From JBGPYB01 sp041493035 (GTDB taxonomy: Bacteria; Acidobacteriota; Vicinamibacteria; Fen-336), in the NCBI GenBank assembly GCA_041493035.1, contig JBGPYB010000178.1, forward strand, positions 1 to 8,925: a stretch of 8,925 bases of DNA, in the 5' to 3' direction. How positions within the stretch are numbered: the stretch's first letter is position 1; every line of letters begins with the position of its first letter. The notes beneath the pieces were generated by a model. It searched no databases, had not been told where the DNA came from, and worked only from the letters and a program-made list of their open reading frames with translations. The translations under genes were made by a program, and so were the position numbers. Below are positions 6,028 to 8,925 of this stretch, one piece after another.

Positions 6028-7659
6028 ATGCTGATTGACCTCTCCACGACCCCCATCGCCGAGATCATCCGGGCTCTCTCGGCCGAGCGCAAGAGCGGCG
6101 ACCTCCAGGTGCGCTCGGGGAAGATCGTCAAGACGGTCTTCTTCGATCACGGCCGCATCGTCTTCGCTGCGAGCAACATGAAGAAGGACAGGCTGGGCGA
6201 AGCTCTCGTGGCCATCGGCCAGATCAGCGCGCAGGACTTCGACAAGGCCACGGCGCTCATGAAGGGAGATCGCCGCCGGCGCTTCGGCGAAGCGCTCGTG
6301 CACGCCGGGGTCCTGGAACGGAAGGAAGTCGGTCACTCGGTCGCCCGTCAGGTCAAGAGGATCATCGTCTCGCTCTTCGAGTTCGCCGAGGGAGCCGCCG
6401 CCTTCGAGGAGCGAAAGTGCCCGATCCCCCTCGAGTACATGGTGAGCGTCTCCATCCACAGGATCCTCTACGTGGGGATCAAGCTCATGAGGAGCCGCGA
6501 TCTGATCCTGACCGGGCTCGGCAATCTCGATCGTTGGGTCGTTCTCGCGAACGTCCCGCCGTTTCCCTTCGGCGTCCGGAAGTGCTCGGCCGAGGAGCTG
6601 GACGTCCTCGAACAGGCGAAGCGTCGTGTCACCCTGCGCCGCCTGGCCTGGGGGGATGGCGGGCTCGCCCTTCCGCGGCTCCGCACGGCCTACAGCCTCG
6701 CAGCCTCTGGCGTTCTCGAAGCGGCCGACAAGCCCGACGGGAAGCCCGCAGCGCCCGAGCCCATCGTCCACATGGAAACGAGCACGTTCCTGCTCTCGGC
6801 GCTCCAGGGTCGCCCCGATCCTTCGAGCCACGAGGCCATCCGCCTCGAGGTCAACGAGGAGCTGCAGCGCTCGGCGCGCCTCGATCGGGAGACATGGCTC
6901 CGTGTGTCGCGCTCGGCGCCCAAGGACGAACTCGCCCGCGCCCTCGAAGAGAAGATGGAGCGGTACCAGGCCCTGCTCGAGGCGGTCGGCACCGACTCCG
7001 AGCTCCGCACCGACATCGAACTGATCCTCGGCCGCGCCTCGACGATGCTGCGCCTCGCGCGACAGGTGCCGGCCTCCGACGCTGCGAAGGCGGGAGCGGC
7101 CGCAAAGGACGCGGCCCGCGTCGAGTTGCCGCCCGCCCAGAGTGGCGTGGGCCCGCCGGTCACGCCCACGACGGCGCTCGCCGAGACGGCCGCGGAGCCC
7201 CCGCCGTCGCCTCCCGCCGACGCGTCGAGGATCCGAGCCGGAGGACTCACCGATCCCACCGCTCGTCTCGAGCACCTGCTGATGGAGGCCCACGTCCGCA
7301 TGACCGTGGCCGACTACGCCAACGCCGTGAAGGTCTATGAGGAGATCGTCGAGATCGCACCGCGCGTGGCGGCGTACCGCAACCGTCTGGCCGTGGCCAT
7401 GGCCTGCTATCCACGCACCGCGAAGCACGCGGAGCGGGAGTTCCTCGAGGCCGCGCGTCTCGAACCGGACAACGCCGACCTCCACTACCAGTTCGGCCTC
7501 TACTACAAGGCCATGAAGGTCCGGTCCCGCGCCGTCGCCGAACTGCGCACCGCGGTTCGGCTGGAGCCGCGCCACAAGCAGGCGCGCCAGGAGCTGGAGG
7601 CCCTCTCTCCGAAGGACTCGGCCCTCACCAGCCTCAAGAACCTGTTCCGACAGAAGTAG
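6028..7659 (+). CDS. DUF4388 (PATAN-like) protein with C-terminal TPR repeats
   Basis: The 543-residue protein has a DUF4388 domain at about 1-125, seen as an opening IAEIIRALSAERKSGDLQV followed by KTVFFDHGRIVFAAS (35-49) and DRLGEALVAIGQ (54-65). The following part (to about 235) fits the rest of this domain type. Residues 286-345 resemble a degenerate J-domain pattern (WLRVSRSAPKDELARAL) but lack the HPD tripeptide. An Ala/Pro-rich linker (about 347-405) leads to two or three TPR units (about 414-523) including EREFLEAARLEPDNADLHY. DUF4388 proteins are common in Acidobacteriota and Myxococcota and are thought to act in signalling or motility assemblies; the function here is unknown. I chose ATG 6028 because AGGAG (6016-6020) is seven bases upstream; the in-frame GTG 6007 lacks a ribosome site. 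No signal peptide or membrane helix is evident. The gene stands alone and overlaps the convergent gene by 26 bp. Confidence 0.87.
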   Translation: MLIDLSTTPIAEIIRALSAERKSGDLQVRSGKIVKTVFFDHGRIVFAASNMKKDRLGEALVAIGQISAQDFDKATALMKGDRRRRFGEALVHAGVLERKEVGHSVARQVKRIIVSLFEFAEGAAAFEERKCPIPLEYMVSVSIHRILYVGIKLMRSRDLILTGLGNLDRWVVLANVPPFPFGVRKCSAEELDVLEQAKRRVTLRRLAWGDGGLALPRLRTAYSLAASGVLEAADKPDGKPAAPEPIVHMETSTFLLSALQGRPDPSSHEAIRLEVNEELQRSARLDRETWLRVSRSAPKDELARALEEKMERYQALLEAVGTDSELRTDIELILGRASTMLRLARQVPASDAAKAGAAAKDAARVELPPAQSGVGPPVTPTTALAETAAEPPPSPPADASRIRAGGLTDPTARLEHLLMEAHVRMTVADYANAVKVYEEIVEIAPRVAAYRNRLAVAMACYPRTAKHAEREFLEAARLEPDNADLHYQFGLYYKAMKVRSRAVAELRTAVRLEPRHKQARQELEALSPKDSALTSLKNLFRQK

Positions 7660-8776
7660 GCCGGAGCCCCCGTCTCCGGTCGAGGATCCAGGCATACGCG
7701 GAGAGGAGGACGAAGCTCCCCGGCACCATGAAGAGGACGAGCGCGGGCGTCCAGCGAGCGAGTGCCCGCAGCTCGCTCCGTAGGAACTCCCTGTCCTCCC
7801 GGCTCCACGGTTGACGGTTGCGCGGTTTCATCAGGACGTGAACGAGGCCCTCCACCTTGGCGAGGGCTGACAGCGATACCGCGCGCCAGCGGCGGGCCGC
7901 CTGGGCCGGCCATGCGTCGGGAAGAGCGACCAGAAGCGTCAGGAGAGTCCCTGTTGCGGCCACAACGAGGCTCGTCGCGCGAAGCGCACACGCGTCCACG
8001 GCGAACGCCGTTCCGACGCCCAGAAAGACGCCGTTGGGGAGGTGCGGACGGAGGGCCCCCAGGCGAACCCCCAGCGTCGTCGCGTTGGGAGGCAAACGGT
8101 GCGCCAGGCCGAGAGAGGCCGTGGCCAGCAAGAGAGTCGTGCAGACGACCCAGCCCGAGAGGCCGCCGAAAGCGCTCTCCGCATCGCCGCCTTTCCAGGC
8201 GAGGCCGACGACGACCAGCAGGACGATCGCACCGCCGGCCAAGGACAGTCGACGCATCACCTGGCCCCAGAGGAATGCGGACTCTCCCCAGAGTTCGGCC
8301 CCAAGGACGTAGGCGCCGACGATGACCGCCCACCCGACGAAGTTGCCGATTGGTACACCGAGCCAGGGCCCGGGCGGCGTCCATTCCCAGAGTCCCGCCC
8401 GAACGGCGACTGGCTCCATGAGCAAGTCCAGGGAGATCCCCAGGCCCGCGGCGCCTGCGGCCCGCGACAAAGGCGAGGCGAGTCCGCGTCGCCCCGTCAC
8501 CGCCAGCCCCGAGACGATCAGCGCCGCCCAGACCGCCGCCACCGCGATCGGCACACCAAGCGGCGCGACCTTCCAGGCGATCGCATACCGGTGCGACGAG
8601 AACACCACCATGGCTGTCTTCTCGAGTACGAAGCCGTAGGCGATGAGAGCCCCGAGCTCCACGGCCGCGTGCTTCCAGCCAAGGGCCCGCGTCGCGTGGA
8701 GCATTGCCATGATCACGGCGGCCGGCGCCACGACAGCTTCGTGGAACCAAACGGGAAGGGCCGCGGGCGCCGTCAT
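7634..8776 (-). CDS. CruF/DUF422-like carotenoid biosynthesis membrane protein with C-terminal extension
   Basis: From ATG 8776 the product is 380 residues with about eight to ten hydrophobic helices. Two segments recall the DUF422/CruF family: AYGFVLEKTAMVVFSSHRYAI (46-66) and, around 115-150, a stretch with DLLMEPVAVRAGLWEW and a following GVPIGNFVGWAVIV. CruF enzymes hydrate the 1,2 double bond of carotenoid ends in the membrane; this exact reaction is not assured. Family members are usually near 250-320 residues. Here the last 64 (317-380) look like an added module: a charged amphipathic part (WSREDREFLRSEL), then a helix with PALVLFMVPGSFVLLSAYAWIL and a basic tail. The frame stays open to 8881, but ATG 8776 fits better because it overlaps the upstream stop as TGATG. 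The 3' end overlaps the DUF4388 gene by 26 bp. Confidence 0.75.
   Translation of the reverse strand: MTAPAALPVWFHEAVVAPAAVIMAMLHATRALGWKHAAVELGALIAYGFVLEKTAMVVFSSHRYAIAWKVAPLGVPIAVAAVWAALIVSGLAVTGRRGLASPLSRAAGAAGLGISLDLLMEPVAVRAGLWEWTPPGPWLGVPIGNFVGWAVIVGAYVLGAELWGESAFLWGQVMRRLSLAGGAIVLLVVVGLAWKGGDAESAFGGLSGWVVCTTLLLATASLGLAHRLPPNATTLGVRLGALRPHLPNGVFLGVGTAFAVDACALRATSLVVAATGTLLTLLVALPDAWPAQAARRWRAVSLSALAKVEGLVHVLMKPRNRQPWSREDREFLRSELRALARWTPALVLFMVPGSFVLLSAYAWILDRRRGLRPTSVGTGS
7661..7679 (+). terminator. Possible terminator hairpin after the DUF4388 gene
   Basis: CCGGAG (7661-7666) and CTCCGG (7674-7679) form a perfect 6-bp stem with a 7-base loop, starting 2 bp after the stop at 7659. No T tract follows. 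It lies inside the 3' coding end of the convergent carotenoid gene, so the sequence may be constrained by both. Confidence 0.3.
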
Positions 8777-8925
8777 CACCGAGGCCGCTCGGAGACTTCT
8801 ACCATCCCGACACCGGTTCGCCTCGCCAGCTCGTAGCGCGCAAAGCCTTCGTGAAGAAGCAACCCGTAGGGGCGGTCGCACGCCAGACGCCAGGGGCGAC
8901 GCTCCAGCGCCACCGGGACGGGCAC
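8776..8925 (-). CDS. C-terminal end of an unidentified protein (partial, runs off the window)
   Basis: The last 49 codons of an open frame enter from the right edge and stop at TGA 8778-8776, sharing one base with the ATG of the carotenoid gene (TGATG). The residues include RRPWRLACDRPYGLLLHEGF followed by ARYELARRTGVG and an acidic/basic tail. I do not recognise the family. The tight overlap points to an operon with the CruF-like gene, so a carotenoid-pathway role such as a desaturase, transferase or cyclase is possible but only by context. The frame is open to the window edge, so the true start is outside. Confidence 0.55.
   Translation of the reverse strand: MPVPVALERRPWRLACDRPYGLLLHEGFARYELARRTGVGMVEVSERPR

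Noticed and set aside
6010..7695. Minus-strand open frame of 561 codons opposite the DUF4388 gene
   Set aside because: The translation is repetitive, rich in Arg, Gly and Asp, without domains, while the plus-strand frame has DUF4388 and TPR signatures and a ribosome site.
7503..8750. Second minus-strand open frame of 415 codons overlapping the CruF-like gene
   Set aside because: It gives an Arg/Gly-rich soluble-looking product, while the competing frame gives clean membrane helices and CruF-like motifs.

Overview
The window is GC-rich chromosomal DNA (roughly two thirds G+C by eye), densely packed with genes on both strands, with many short overlaps and no tRNA, rRNA, CRISPR or transposon sequence that I can see. 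The gene families suggest a high-GC soil or sediment bacterium of the Acidobacteriota/Myxococcota type. The main pointers are a DUF4388 protein with C-terminal TPRs, a MocR regulator facing an FMN-barrel protein, a lone KAS III-like enzyme and a CruF-like carotenoid gene. This placement is an inference from gene content, not a taxonomic assignment.

Left block (about 32-2991, all minus strand): a MocR-type regulator (GntR winged helix fused to a PLP aminotransferase fold) is followed after 64 bp by three overlapping genes. These encode a small ECF-like sigma-70 factor, a DinB/DfsB-type four-helix protein, and a small membrane protein whose reading frame is broken by three single-base shifts. 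Across a 31-bp AT-rich gap the MocR gene faces a pyridoxamine-phosphate-oxidase-family protein (3023-3688, plus). That gap holds three TTGTA half-sites and convincing promoter elements, so the pair looks like a self-contained regulator/target unit.

Middle block: the oxidase-family gene converges, 2 bp apart, on a KAS III (FabH-like) gene (3691-4749, minus). KAS III is divergent from a two-gene plus-strand unit of a BCP/PrxQ-like peroxiredoxin (4820-5251) and a family 2 glycosyltransferase (5252-5953). A strong GC hairpin then precedes a 543-residue DUF4388/TPR protein (6028-7659, plus).

Right block (minus strand): a multi-pass CruF/DUF422-like carotenoid biosynthesis protein with an extra C-terminal membrane domain (7634-8776) overlaps the DUF4388 gene tail to tail by 26 bp. 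It is coupled through TGATG to the 3' end of an unidentified gene that runs off the window.

No single obvious new defence or mobile system is present. The parts most worth attention are the MocR operator region, the sigma/DinB/membrane-protein cassette with its broken last gene, and the two unusual domain architectures (the CruF fusion and DUF4388 with a degenerate J-like segment).
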